A DNA stretch of 64,000 nucleotides from positions 124,001 to 188,000 of the forward strand of contig CAXXPL010000001.1 of NCBI GenBank assembly GCA_963674665.2. The letters are read 5' to 3'. The notes below the pieces were generated by a model that ran no database searches, was not told the origin of the DNA, and was given only the letters and a program-made list of their open reading frames with translations. Shown piece by piece: positions 8,999-17,608 of this stretch. The number at the start of each line of letters is the position of its first letter. The stretch's first letter is position 1. The translations under genes were made by a program, and so were the position numbers. The DNA is from G963674665 sp963674665. Its GTDB lineage: Bacteria; Desulfobacterota; Desulfovibrionia; Desulfovibrionales; Desulfovibrionaceae.

Positions 8999-10120
8999 AT
9001 GCCGCGTGTACTGCATGTGATCACCGACCTTGCCCCTGGTGGGGCGGAGCTGTTCCTGTCCCGGCTGGCGCCCCGTTTGCGGGACAGAGGCATCGCCTGC
9101 GCGGTGTGCGCCCTGGGAACAGGGGGAGCGGTGGCGGAACTGCTGGAGCAAAGGGGTGTGACAGTGACCTGTTGCGGCATGGCCAGGGGGCGGGTGTCGC
9201 TCTCCGGGCTTGCGAGGCTGCGCCGGGTGATACGGGAGTTTCACCCCGACATCGTGCAGACCTGGCTCTATCATGCGGACCTGCTGGGCCTGGGCGCCAG
9301 GCTGTGCGGCGTACGGCACGTGGTCTGGAACCTGCGCTGCTCGGACATGCGGTTGGAGCACTACCGCCGCAGCACCCGGCTGGTGGTTGCGGCCTGCGCC
9401 AAGCTTTCATTCCTGCCGGATCTGGTGGTGGTCAACTCACAGGCGGGGCGCGAACATCACCGCACGTTGGGGTATCGCCCCAAAAAGTGGGTGGTGATCC
9501 CCAACGGCGTGGATACGGAGCTGTTCCGCCCCTCGAATGAGGCGAGAAGTGCCGTGCGCCAGGAGCTGGGGGTTGCGGACAACGACATTCTGGTGGGTGT
9601 ACCGGCGCGCTTTGACCCCATGAAGGGATATTCTGTTCTGGCCCGGGCAGCCGGAATAGCCCTGGAGCGGGAGCCAAACCTGTGGTTCGTGCTGTACGGC
9701 CAGGACATGGACCGAGGCAACGCCCCCTTGCTGGAGATGCTGCGACAGGCCGGGGCGCTGGAGCGCACACACCTGCTGGGGCGCAGGGAGGATGCGCAGC
9801 GGGTACACGCGTCTCTGGACATGGGGTGCTCGAGCTCCTTGTGGGGGGAGGGGTTTTCCAACGCCCTGGCCGAGGTCATGGCCTGCGGCGCGCCTTGCGT
9901 GGCCACGGACGTGGGGGGGAACGTGGACATCCTCGGGGACACGGGCCACATTGTTCCGCCAAATGATCCGGAGACCCTGGCACAAGGTATCCTCGATCTG
10001 GCGCGCATGCCCAGGCAAGTGCGGGGCGATCTTGGCGCTCGGGCCAGGGAACGCATCCTGGAGTATTTATCGTTGGAGCAGGCTGTGGAGCGGTACGCGG
10101 AGTTGTACCTAACGAAATAG
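8999..10120 (+). CDS. GT4-family glycosyltransferase
   Basis: A 373-residue GT-B fold glycosyltransferase of family 4, which transfers a sugar from a nucleotide donor in envelope polysaccharide or LPS synthesis. The N-terminal glycine loop is VITDLAPGGAELFLSRLAP. The interdomain VVIPNGVDTELFRPS motif and the C-terminal donor site EGFSNALAEVMACGAPCVAT (the E-x7-E type) are intact. It stands alone before the AT-rich island, so the polysaccharide it serves is not shown. An ATG with no strong Shine-Dalgarno sequence begins 39 nt after the hairpin. Confidence 0.92.
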   Translation: MPRVLHVITDLAPGGAELFLSRLAPRLRDRGIACAVCALGTGGAVAELLEQRGVTVTCCGMARGRVSLSGLARLRRVIREFHPDIVQTWLYHADLLGLGARLCGVRHVVWNLRCSDMRLEHYRRSTRLVVAACAKLSFLPDLVVVNSQAGREHHRTLGYRPKKWVVIPNGVDTELFRPSNEARSAVRQELGVADNDILVGVPARFDPMKGYSVLARAAGIALEREPNLWFVLYGQDMDRGNAPLLEMLRQAGALERTHLLGRREDAQRVHASLDMGCSSSLWGEGFSNALAEVMACGAPCVATDVGGNVDILGDTGHIVPPNDPETLAQGILDLARMPRQVRGDLGARARERILEYLSLEQAVERYAELYLTK

Positions 10121-10163
10121 ACAAATTAGGTTGACAATAGAAGTTGTATAATAAAGTGGAGAA

Positions 10164-10271
10164 ATGATGGAGTTTAACAAGTTTTGGATACTGAAATATG
10201 TGGATCTGCGTAAACGGAAAAATTACTGTGAAATTGTCGATAATTTCAACTCGAGAACGTTGAAATACTAG
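10164..10271 (+). CDS. Possible 35-residue small protein at the edge of the AT-rich island
   Basis: A clean short frame (MMEFNKFWILKYVDLRKRK...) with GGAG just upstream and a TATAAT-like box at 10147-10152. I do not recognise it. It reads as a basic, aromatic-rich peptide and may be either a real small protein or the start of a lost gene. No coding statistics are possible at this length. Confidence 0.25.
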   Translation: MMEFNKFWILKYVDLRKRKNYCEIVDNFNSRTLKY

Positions 10272-10300
10272 AGTAACATATTTATTTTGCAGAAGATTAT

Positions 10301-11188
10301 TTAGTCTGATTGGTCATTGAATATTAATATGTAACGTTGTTTGAAATCTGACAAAGAAGGAGTGAATATTTCCAAATAGGCAGCCTGCGCTTGTCCTCTG
10401 TTAAAGCGAAAAGCAACTGGTTTTGAGCTATCAAGATCACTCGTTGCTTGAAATTTTCTTAGCTGTGCTTTTATGGTAAAGTCATCGGGATTTATAAAAT
10501 TTCCTAATACTGATTTAACTTTTGCCCTGTTTTTACCTAGTTGGCGCCAAATCCCTCGCTCATCCCACGAATTTCTATCAGAGTACTGCGGTTCTCCATG
10601 CCAAGCGAATCCTGTAATGCAGTCAAAGTACTCTAAACAACTTTTTTTGTGCACTTCTGAAAATAGCTTCCAACTAAAATCATATAAAATTTTGGATGTG
10701 GGTTTATTTCCTTCAAATCTTGGAAAAATATACCTGGATGTACCTAATACTTCTGCACAAATTTTTTTTGTAAACTTTATATCAGTATTTTCGCGCTTCC
10801 ATTTCGCATTTCGTATTAGTTCAATAAAAGTATCTGGAATGTCATCGTTGTAAAAAAGAAGAACTTTAATCCCAATGTACATGTCAACTTCGAAAGGGTC
10901 TTCAATGTCTTGCCAGCGGTGATTGATGCAAAACATATAATACGTACTCTTTGGAAGAGAATAGACGATTGGTTCGTCAATGCTAAAAACTTTGAATTGC
11001 TGTGCAGTAAGGATAGACTTACGATTTTTGTAGTTCCCTACAAATGCTATAGACCCAGAATCAGTTTTTTCTAAAAAATCAGCCAGCGAGTGGTATTCAG
11101 TGAATTTGGCAAAAGTAAAAGAGTTTGTAATGCTGTAGTTGAGTAATAGACTTATCAACAATGTAGCGGAAAATAGCATAAATTTCAC
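10301..11188 (-). CDS. Hypothetical secreted protein in the AT-rich island
   Basis: A 295-residue protein that I do not recognise. It starts at a GTG with AGGAG 7 nt upstream. The N-terminus (MKFMLFSATLLISLLLNYSI) is a signal peptide or membrane anchor. The rest is soluble, rich in aromatic and charged residues, with four scattered cysteines (in YMFCINHRW, KKICAEVLG, KSCLEYFDC) that may form disulfides in the periplasm. Base composition is markedly AT-rich with AAA/ATT-type codons, unlike the neighbours, which points to transfer. It shares direction and a 48-bp gap with the small membrane protein at 11237-11656. Confidence 0.7.
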   Translation of the reverse strand: MKFMLFSATLLISLLLNYSITNSFTFAKFTEYHSLADFLEKTDSGSIAFVGNYKNRKSILTAQQFKVFSIDEPIVYSLPKSTYYMFCINHRWQDIEDPFEVDMYIGIKVLLFYNDDIPDTFIELIRNAKWKRENTDIKFTKKICAEVLGTSRYIFPRFEGNKPTSKILYDFSWKLFSEVHKKSCLEYFDCITGFAWHGEPQYSDRNSWDERGIWRQLGKNRAKVKSVLGNFINPDDFTIKAQLRKFQATSDLDSSKPVAFRFNRGQAQAAYLEIFTPSLSDFKQRYILIFNDQSD

Positions 11189-11236
11189 AGCAGTACTCCT
11201 AATGGAGAGAATTCTTATACAAAAAAATTATTTTTA

Positions 11237-11656
11237 TTAGTTGCTAGTCATGTTTTGATCGCGCTTAATTTTATAGTGATCTATGAATGGGACAAGAAGA
11301 TTTACGAAACAAAGTAGCACAATACAATAAAAATATGGATAGCTTGGTATGATGCAATTGTACAATTTTGAAGGATTGTAAACGCTTGGTAAAGTTATAA
11401 CCCATGTAATAAATGAAGCGACAGCAAAGATTATAGTGAGAACATCTCGAACTTTAGACAGGTAAATGTAATAAAGAATGACAAAAATGCACCCTACGGG
11501 CACTGCAAGATATAGGATATTGCATACTTCACGCGAAGACCCGGCATCGTATGATAAGATTATCTCGAAGCAAATAATAATTTCTACCGGGATGTATTTG
11601 AGTAGTCCTTTAAAGTAATTCCGGTGGTTAATATTGCGAATTTCTTGAAAAAACAT
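11237..11656 (-). CDS. Hypothetical four-helix membrane protein in the AT-rich island
   Basis: A 139-residue protein with about four hydrophobic stretches: YIPVEIIICFEIIL, ILYLAVPVGCIFVILYYIYL, VLTIIFAVASFITWVITL and FYCIVLLCFVNLLVPFI. There are no recognisable catalytic motifs. The gene is AT-rich like its downstream neighbour. The two could be an effector/immunity or membrane/periplasmic pair, but nothing in the sequence proves it. Confidence 0.65.
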   Translation of the reverse strand: MFFQEIRNINHRNYFKGLLKYIPVEIIICFEIILSYDAGSSREVCNILYLAVPVGCIFVILYYIYLSKVRDVLTIIFAVASFITWVITLPSVYNPSKLYNCIIPSYPYFYCIVLLCFVNLLVPFIDHYKIKRDQNMTSN

Positions 11657-12151
11657 AGACTGTCCTCAAATATGAATTTGAGCTTGTATTTATTATTAAT
11701 ATTTTACCAATAAAATTGAGCTAGCGCAATATGGACTAAGTTTTTTATTGATAAAAAACTATTGTGCTTAGATTTGTATTAGATAAACGAGGGATCAGTG
11801 AGTAGTCAATGCTGGTGTATAAACGTTGAATTGGTTTTGTTATGCCGTTTGCTGTTATTTAGAATGATTGGATGTAGTTGAGATAAATGGTCTTATTTGA
11901 AAAGCAAGTACGCCCTTTGTCATACGCTCATAGCGCATTCAAAAGAATTGTTGGTTACAGCAAAAGGTCAATATTTTGGCTAGATATAGTGAGACAGAGA
12001 TTAGAAGTGGGTTCGGATGGAGTCGTATCCTAAATATTCAAAAATCCGAATGTGTAAGTTTCTGGTCTTGAGTAATGGCGCAAGGTCAACACTGATTAGA
12101 GCTACTAGTGTATCTTCATTGAATTATTGAGAAATACCATTGAAAGAGCGA
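11657..12151. other. AT-rich intergenic region without a supported gene
   Basis: About 500 bp of AT-rich sequence. One 48-codon frame (11887-12033, plus) begins at an ATG without a good ribosome site; its translation (MVLFEKQVRPLSYAHSAF...) could be a gene fragment. I see no tRNA, att-like direct repeat or integrase. Confidence 0.5.
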
Positions 12152-12187
12152 GGGGGAAAAAACTATTTAAAAATAGTTTCTTCCCCC
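12152..12187. terminator. Family A hairpin after the OsmC gene
   Basis: Arms GGGGGAAAAAACTATTT and AAATAGTTTCTTCCCCC pair nearly perfectly, 29 nt past the osmC-like stop on the minus strand. It is the likely terminator of the rhodanese-OsmC operon. Confidence 0.6.
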
Positions 12188-12216
12188 AAAATGTCTATAT
12201 TCGTTTCTTCCAGCCG

Positions 12217-12618
12217 CTATTCCATCTCCACTTCCACGTCGAACTCCGGCGGATCCAGCAGGTGCTTTTTCACGGTGCACATGTTGATGGTGCGCACCAC
12301 TGCGTCCTTGTATTTCGCTGGAAATTCGGGGGGCAGTTTCAGTTCGAACACGATGCGGTCAGCGTGATGCGTTTTTTCGTTCCACTCGGTGCGCATGCGC
12401 ATGGAGATGTTGTCCATGGGGATGTCCCGGGCCTGGCAGAAGTTCAGGAGGTATACGCCCGAGCAGGTGGCCAGGGAGCTGAGGAAGTACTGAAAGGGGT
12501 TGGGCGAGGACTCCTCGCCGCCGGAATCGGCTTCCTGGTCGGTTGTGATGGTCCACTGCCCGATCCAGGCATCCACGCGTTTGCCGCCGGGAAATGACAA
12601 GGTGATGTCGAGACTCAT
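12217..12618 (-). CDS. OsmC family protein
   Basis: A 133-residue OsmC/Ohr-fold protein; members reduce organic hydroperoxides or other oxidised thiols with two reactive cysteines. Both are visible, one in LATCSGVYLLNF and one in INMCTVKKHLLDPP, together with the SSPNPFQYFLSSLA helix that precedes the first. The start at 12618 (MSLDITLSFPGGKR) overlaps the rhodanese stop as ATGA, so translation is coupled. Pairing with an exported rhodanese suggests a sulfane-sulfur or thiol stress role; that is inference. Confidence 0.9.
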   Translation of the reverse strand: MSLDITLSFPGGKRVDAWIGQWTITTDQEADSGGEESSPNPFQYFLSSLATCSGVYLLNFCQARDIPMDNISMRMRTEWNEKTHHADRIVFELKLPPEFPAKYKDAVVRTINMCTVKKHLLDPPEFDVEVEME

Positions 12619-13028
12619 TTGATTGGTGCTCCGTTGCTGCTGTTTTCGATGACAACAGGCAGTCCCTGCCTGTACCAGTCCGCTATGCCCCCGGAGAGGT
12701 TGTAGACCTCGGGGTAGCCGCGCTTGTCCAGAAGTTGTCCGGCCAGAAAGCTTCTCGCTCCTGTGGCGCAGAACAGCATGAGGGGGCGGTTTTTCGGGAG
12801 CTGAACACGGTTGTAGGCGATGTCCCAGACACTGACAAGGGTGGAGCCGGGAATGGTTCCCTGTTCGTGTTCCTCTGGCGTGCGCACGTCCAGAAGCATG
12901 ATGTCGCCGCGTGTCTCCAGCAGTTTTTGGGCCTCGCCCGGATTCACGGTGCGGAACTCCGCCCCTGCGCACAGAGGGAGCAGGAGCATGACCACAAGGG
13001 TGCACAAGGTGATGCATGTATATCGCAT
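12615..13028 (-). CDS. Exported rhodanese-like sulfurtransferase
   Basis: A 137-residue single-domain rhodanese. It starts at 13028 (MRYTCITLCTLVVMLLLP), with GAGGAG ahead of this ATG; upstream codons are not part of the gene. Residues 1-23 form a signal peptide ending CAGAE, so it acts in the periplasm. The domain has IMLLDVRTPEEHEQGTIPGS and the active-site loop MLFCATGARSFLAGQLL with the catalytic Cys. NLSGGIADWYRQGLPV closes the fold. It is the first gene of a two-gene operon with the OsmC protein (4-bp overlap). Confidence 0.92.
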   Translation of the reverse strand: MRYTCITLCTLVVMLLLPLCAGAEFRTVNPGEAQKLLETRGDIMLLDVRTPEEHEQGTIPGSTLVSVWDIAYNRVQLPKNRPLMLFCATGARSFLAGQLLDKRGYPEVYNLSGGIADWYRQGLPVVIENSSNGAPIK

Positions 13029-13161
13029 AAAGGGCTCCTCGATGAGGTGAATTGCCAGGGCTCGAGCAGGTATTTCGGTATTAAAGAATAATACTCTGTT
13101 TCGATCTGAAAAGAGCATGACGAAGAGTCAGCGCATTTTCGTCTTGTAGTAAGACTTGCAC

Positions 13162-13186
13162 CTGAAACAATTGAAAATTGTTTCAG
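13162..13186. repeat. Short perfect palindrome upstream of the rhodanese operon
   Basis: CTGAAACAATT and AATTGTTTCAG around a 3-nt loop form an 11-bp hairpin. It is one of three hairpins in the 372-bp gap between the divergent genes at 13028 and 13439. Confidence 0.5.
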
Positions 13187-13198
13187 ATAAATGCATAA

Positions 13199-13231
13199 AA
13201 GCATCTAAACCTTTTCAAGGTTAAAATGCTT
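13199..13231. repeat. Partial family B hairpin
   Basis: AAGCATCTAAACCTT and AAGGTTAAAATGCTT pair around TTC. The sequence matches the terminal hairpin of the family B elements (AGCATTTAAACTTT type), here as a lone remnant. Confidence 0.5.
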
Positions 13232-13314
13232 TAATCCCCAGGCAAGAGAGCGTTAAGGTATATGGTGGAGTATGCTCATCATACCAATCCACATCACACC
13301 CCCACCCTACATCC

Positions 13315-13342
13315 CAAGACCCCGCCCCCCCAGCGGGGTCTT
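13315..13342. terminator. Strong GC hairpin in the divergent intergenic region
   Basis: CAAGACCCCGC and GCGGGGTCTTG pair perfectly (11 bp) around six C/A bases. It lies between two divergent genes, where no coding transcript should end. It could end a short untranslated RNA coming from about 13150. Confidence 0.5.
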
Positions 13343-13438
13343 GTGTTATGGTCTTGAATAATGGATAAAAAGTATGCGGTGCTTTAAGGTATCGGGAAAG
13401 TGATGGAAAAACTTGTAAAATATTTTCAAGGGATCATC

Positions 13439-13744
13439 ATGAGCGAGGCACGGCGTGTTCACTCCGGCGCGGCAAAGAGGGGAAACCGGGGATCTGCCGC
13501 CATGAGCGGCAAACAGTGGCGCCTGTCCCGGGTCTGTATCTGCGGAAACTGCGGCCATATTGGAAAGCCCGCGGATATACCGTTGGGGAGTCTGATCCTG
13601 GGGTTTTGCCTCTGCTTGATGAGGCTGTTGCCCGGCTTACTCTATTTTATTCCGACGGCCCCTCATTGGGTTCCGTCCTGCCGGGGAAGCGGAGTGGCAA
13701 CGCTGGTGCCGATAAGTACCCCAGTGGGGCGGGAGCTGATGTAA
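13439..13744 (+). CDS. Small zinc-ribbon membrane protein
   Basis: About 101 residues. The core VCICGNCGHIGKPADIPLGS, followed by the hydrophobic LILGFCLCLMRLLPGLLYF and then CRGSGVATLVPISTPVGREL, is the pattern of a family of small bacterial proteins with a CxxCG knuckle, a membrane hairpin and a final IPxxSPxGRxL motif. The second knuckle normally has two cysteines but here has one (PSCRGS). Start choice is uncertain: 13439 has AAGGGA at good spacing, while ATGs at 13400 and 13502 are in frame. Function is unknown. Confidence 0.6.
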   Translation: MSEARRVHSGAAKRGNRGSAAMSGKQWRLSRVCICGNCGHIGKPADIPLGSLILGFCLCLMRLLPGLLYFIPTAPHWVPSCRGSGVATLVPISTPVGRELM

Positions 13745-14083
13745 AAATACGATCACGGCCAGGAAGACGTCGAGTGCGTCATATTTGCCTGACATGGAGA
13801 GGTGCATTATAATCGGAATAACAAAAATAGTTTGTGAATTATTGATTTGACAAGCCGGAGAAAAGTCTGCAGCCAGGTATACGAAAGTGTATTGATTCGA
13901 TGTGTTGCAGGTGTCAGATTGAAAAGGGTGTAATTCTCGCGGTGGGTATGTTTGTGGACACTATGTGGGGGGAATTTTTTATTTATTTGTAATTATTGAT
14001 GTAGTTCGTTTTCGTTTTGAGTTGTATCTGGTCAAATGATCAATTAGGGTCTCTTGATCAGGTTTTTTTATTAGAGCTATCAT

Positions 14084-15580
14084 ATGGCCATCAAAATAGG
14101 AAAAGTCGGAGATATAGGGACACAACTGGCCTCCAAAGGGGACAGGCTGCTGGCGGCCATCGCCCGTGGAGCCGAGGAGTTGACCTCCGGCAAGGGCTGG
14201 CCCGATGGAGTCATCGACCTCATGGAGGACCTCGGGCTGATCACCGGAGTAAGCCGGGTGTGGATTTTCCAGACCATCGAGCTTGGCCCGGACTACATCA
14301 TCCAGGACTACCCCTTCGAGTGGGCGGACGCCCCCGAGCATGTGCAACTGGACATGCCCGGCTTCAACATGTTTCGCACGAATTTCACCAACGAGGAATA
14401 CGTGCAGATGATCCAGAGCCGTTTGCGCGGGGAGTGGCAGAGCGTCGTCACCGCGGAGTTGCATGACGGTAGGCTGAAGAACAATCAGGCGGACCAGAAA
14501 ATTCTCTCCATGCTGACCATCCCCATCATGGTTGAGGGGCAGTGGTGGGGCACCTTGGGCTTCGACGACTGCAAGCGGGAGTACAAATGGAGCGACGTGG
14601 AGATCGCACTCCTGCGCACCGCCTCCTATCTCATCTCCAACGCCATCATCCGCGACAGGCTCTCGGCCAAGACCCGCCAGTTCCAGATTCTACAGGGCAT
14701 CACCGAGTCCAGCTCCTGGGAGCTGGACATGAAGAAGAACCATTTCTGGTGCAGCCCCGAGATCCTTGGCGAGAGAGGGGGTGTCACCCAGAGTGTCCAC
14801 ATGACCCTGCGCGAAACCCTGGAGCTCATCCACCCCGACGATCGCAAGGAGCTGATCCGGGCGTACCGGCGCTACAAGAAAGGGGCGGAGAGCAACTTCC
14901 GCCAGGACGTGCGCGTGATAACCGCATGCGGCGGTTACGTGTGGGTGGAGGTCATCGGCGCCCTGTCCAGGGATCAGAACGGTCAGCCCGAAACACTGGC
15001 CGGCATCGCCGTGGAGATCCTCAAACGCAAGATGGAGGAGGAAACCCTGCGCCGTCAGGCCAAGGAGGATCCCCTCACCGGCGCCGGCAACCGAGCGGCC
15101 TTTGACAGGGAGCTGTCCCGCCTTCTGGAGACCAGCATAGATCGGGACGGCCGTTTCGCCCTGCTCCTTGCGGACCTGGACAACTTCAAGGCCGTGAACG
15201 ACGAATGGGGGCATTCGGTGGGCGACATGGCCCTCCAGCATTTCGTGGCCATTTGCCGCAACAACCTGCGCCATTCGGACATCCTGGCCCGCATCGGCGG
15301 AGAGGAGTTCGCCCTGCTGTTGCCCGACGCTGACGAAGACGCGGCGCGGATCATCGGCGACCGCATCCGCTCGGAGTTCTGCACCTCGCCCCTGATCGTG
15401 GACGGCCAGAAGATTCCCATCACCGCGAGCCTGGGCTGCGCCGGGTTTCCCTGCAAGGTCAACGTGGAGTCCCGCTCCCAGTTCTTCAAGCTCGCGGACT
15501 TCGCCCTCTATGCCGCAAAACGCGGCGGCAGGAACCGCCTGGTTGTCACCGGCGACCTGGACATGACCTGCGCCATCTGA
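14084..15580 (+). CDS. Diguanylate cyclase with GAF and PAS sensor domains
   Basis: A 498-residue cytoplasmic enzyme that makes cyclic di-GMP from two GTP. A GAF domain spans about 20-190 (FQTIELGPDY, PIMVEGQWWGTLGFDDCK). A PAS fold with PAC follows at about 205-315 (FWCSPEILGERGG, ELIHPDDRKELIRAYR). The GGDEF domain is 325-490: DPLTGAGNRAAFD, ADLDNFKAVNDEWGHSVGD and the active site GGEEF at 405-409. An RxxD (RHSD, 396-399) five residues before it is a product-inhibition I-site. No TM segments are seen. The gene stands alone; no phosphodiesterase is adjacent, although an HD-GYP gene lies at 28461. Confidence 0.94.
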   Translation: MAIKIGKVGDIGTQLASKGDRLLAAIARGAEELTSGKGWPDGVIDLMEDLGLITGVSRVWIFQTIELGPDYIIQDYPFEWADAPEHVQLDMPGFNMFRTNFTNEEYVQMIQSRLRGEWQSVVTAELHDGRLKNNQADQKILSMLTIPIMVEGQWWGTLGFDDCKREYKWSDVEIALLRTASYLISNAIIRDRLSAKTRQFQILQGITESSSWELDMKKNHFWCSPEILGERGGVTQSVHMTLRETLELIHPDDRKELIRAYRRYKKGAESNFRQDVRVITACGGYVWVEVIGALSRDQNGQPETLAGIAVEILKRKMEEETLRRQAKEDPLTGAGNRAAFDRELSRLLETSIDRDGRFALLLADLDNFKAVNDEWGHSVGDMALQHFVAICRNNLRHSDILARIGGEEFALLLPDADEDAARIIGDRIRSEFCTSPLIVDGQKIPITASLGCAGFPCKVNVESRSQFFKLADFALYAAKRGGRNRLVVTGDLDMTCAI

Positions 15581-15787
15581 GGATTGCTTCCCCGAAAACG
15601 CGGTTTTCGGCTTGGTCACGCCGCAGAAAACGGCGGGGCGGTTTCCCGAACGCCCTTAGTGTCATATTACGCGCAGCTTAAAGATGTGTGAACGTAACGG
15701 ACGCGGCACTGAGGAAGGAAAGGATTTTTGAAGAGTTTCTCGGGGGAGAAACTTTTTTAGTCATCATAAGTATAGGAAGAAGGAGCG

Positions 15788-15828
15788 CGAGGGGGAGTAC
15801 CATTTTTCTAAATGGTTTCCCCCTCGCA
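15788..15828. terminator. Family A hairpin downstream of leuD
   Basis: Arms GCGAGGGGGAGTACCATTT and AAATGGTTTCCCCCTCGC pair over about 18 bp, 19 nt beyond the leuD stop on the minus strand. It is the likely end of the leu operon. Confidence 0.62.
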
Positions 15829-15846
15829 CTTATTTATGGTTTCAAT

Positions 15847-16341
15847 CTAATTGCCAAGGCGTTCCTTCACATATTCCACCAGGCCGCCCTTGTTCAGGAT
15901 CTCGCGCATGAAGTCGGGCACAGGGGAGCAGGTGATGGTTTCACCAGTGGTGTTGTTGGTGATGGTGCCCTTCTCGAAGTCCACGGACAGGTCGTCGCCG
16001 TCCTTGATCTTGCTGATCTGGTCTCCCACTTCCATGAGCGCCAGCCCCATGTTGAAGCCGTTGCGGTAGAAAATGCGGGCGAAGCTGTGGGCGATGACCA
16101 CGGGGACGCCCGCGCCCAGCAGGGCCACGGGAGCGTGCTCGCGGGACGAGCCGCAGCCGAAGTTCTGCCCCGCCACGATGAAGTCGCCCTTGGCCACGCG
16201 TTTGATCCAGCCGGGCTCCAGCCCCTCCATGCAGTTGGCGCCCAGTTCCTCGGGGTCGGTGCTGACCAGGAAACGGGCCGGGATGATGGCGTCGGTATCG
16301 ATGTGCTCCCCAACGAGGTGAGCTTTACCTTCGAATGTCAT
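15847..16341 (-). CDS. leuD: 3-isopropylmalate dehydratase, small subunit
   Basis: Swivel-domain subunit that pairs with LeuC to isomerise 2- to 3-isopropylmalate. At 164 residues it is the short LeuD of the LeuC-418 type enzyme. Family marks are GEHIDTDAIIPARFL near 10, FIVAGQNFGCGSSREHAPVALLG split across 53-75 (substrate loop) and VVIAHSFARIFYRNGFN. It is the last gene of leuACD, 10 nt after leuC, with a hairpin following. Confidence 0.96.
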   Translation of the reverse strand: MTFEGKAHLVGEHIDTDAIIPARFLVSTDPEELGANCMEGLEPGWIKRVAKGDFIVAGQNFGCGSSREHAPVALLGAGVPVVIAHSFARIFYRNGFNMGLALMEVGDQISKIKDGDDLSVDFEKGTITNNTTGETITCSPVPDFMREILNKGGLVEYVKERLGN

Positions 16342-16351
16342 TGCTTTCTCC

Positions 16352-17608
16352 TCACAGGGTTGCGGGGTGGGTGATTACGCCGGTGATGGCGGTAGCCGCC
16401 GCCACTTCCGGGTTGGACAGGAACACTTCGCTCTCCAGGCTGCCCATGCGGCCGCGGAAGTTGCGGTTGGTGGTGGAGATGGAGCGTTCGCCCTTGCCCA
16501 GGATGCCCATGTGCCCCCCAAGGCAGGGGCCGCAGGTGGGCGGGCCCACGATGCAACCGGCGTCCATGAAGATCTCCAGCAGGCCTTCCTTGAGGGCCTG
16601 TTTCCAGATGCCCGGGGTGGCGGGCAGCACGATGCAGCGCACGTCCTTGGACACCTTGCGCCCCTTGAGGACGGCGGCGGCGGCGCGCATGTCCTCGATG
16701 CGGCCGTTGGTGCAGGAGCCGATGACTGCCTGGTTCACCACGGTGCCGGCAACCTCTTCCACGGGCTTCACGTTCTCGGGGATATGGGGGCAGGCGATCT
16801 GGGGCGACAGGTTGGACACGTCGCAGCTGATCTCGAGTTCGTACTCGGCGCCGGCATCCGCCCTCAAGGGGGCGTCCTTGCGACCTCTCTCCGCGGTGTA
16901 GGCCAGGGCCTTGTCGTCCGCGGCAAAGAGACCGCACTTGCCGCCGGCCTCGATGGCCATGTTGGCCATGGTCATGCGGCCCTCCACGCTCAGGGCGTCG
17001 ATGGCCTCGCCGTCGAACTCCAATGCCTTGTAACGTGCGCCGGCCACGCCGATCTGCCCGATGATCCAGATGATCAGGTCCTTGCCCGAGACATGCTTGG
17101 GCAGGGTGCCGGTGAAGGTGACGCGGATGGTGGGGGGCACCTTGAACCATGTTTCGCCCAGGGCCATGGCCGCGGCGATGTCCGTGGAACCCATGCCCGT
17201 GGCGAAGGCGCCCAGGCCTCCGTATGTGCAGGTGTGGCTATCGCCGCCAATGACGATGTCGCCGGGGCCTACCAGGCCCAACTCCGGCAGCAGGGCGTGC
17301 TCCACGCCCACGTTGCCGCCCTCGTAGTAATGGGTGACGCCCATCTCCTTGGCGAACTCGCGGCACACGGTCACCTGCTCGGCGGAGTCGATATCCTTGT
17401 TGGGCGTGAAGTGATCCATGACCAGGGTCACCTTGTCCTTGTCGAACACCTTGGTGGCGCCCATGCTCCGAAAGCTCTTGATGGCCAGGGGCGCGGTGAT
17501 GTCATTGGCCAGGACCAGGGAAACGGGGCACTGGACGATGTCCCCGGGACGGGGATCGCTCACGCCGCTGGCCGCAGCCAGGAGTTTCTGTGCTAATGTG
17601 TGGGGCAT
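16352..17608 (-). CDS. leuC: 3-isopropylmalate dehydratase, large subunit
   Basis: Aconitase-family subunit (418 residues, the shorter bacterial/archaeal form) that carries the 4Fe-4S cluster. Visible marks are VMDHFTPNKDIDSAEQ, GDIVIGGDSHTCTYGGLGAF with the first cluster cysteine, VIGSCTNGRIEDMRAAA with the second region, and CGPCLGGHMGILG with the CxxC pair. Its start overlaps the leuA stop by 16 bp, so translation is coupled; leuD follows after 10 nt. Confidence 0.97.
   Translation of the reverse strand: MPHTLAQKLLAAASGVSDPRPGDIVQCPVSLVLANDITAPLAIKSFRSMGATKVFDKDKVTLVMDHFTPNKDIDSAEQVTVCREFAKEMGVTHYYEGGNVGVEHALLPELGLVGPGDIVIGGDSHTCTYGGLGAFATGMGSTDIAAAMALGETWFKVPPTIRVTFTGTLPKHVSGKDLIIWIIGQIGVAGARYKALEFDGEAIDALSVEGRMTMANMAIEAGGKCGLFAADDKALAYTAERGRKDAPLRADAGAEYELEISCDVSNLSPQIACPHIPENVKPVEEVAGTVVNQAVIGSCTNGRIEDMRAAAAVLKGRKVSKDVRCIVLPATPGIWKQALKEGLLEIFMDAGCIVGPPTCGPCLGGHMGILGKGERSISTTNRNFRGRMGSLESEVFLSNPEVAAATAITGVITHPATL

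Noticed and set aside
11887..12033. A 48-codon frame in the AT-rich island
   Set aside because: Weak start context and no recognised family; not strong enough to list as a gene.
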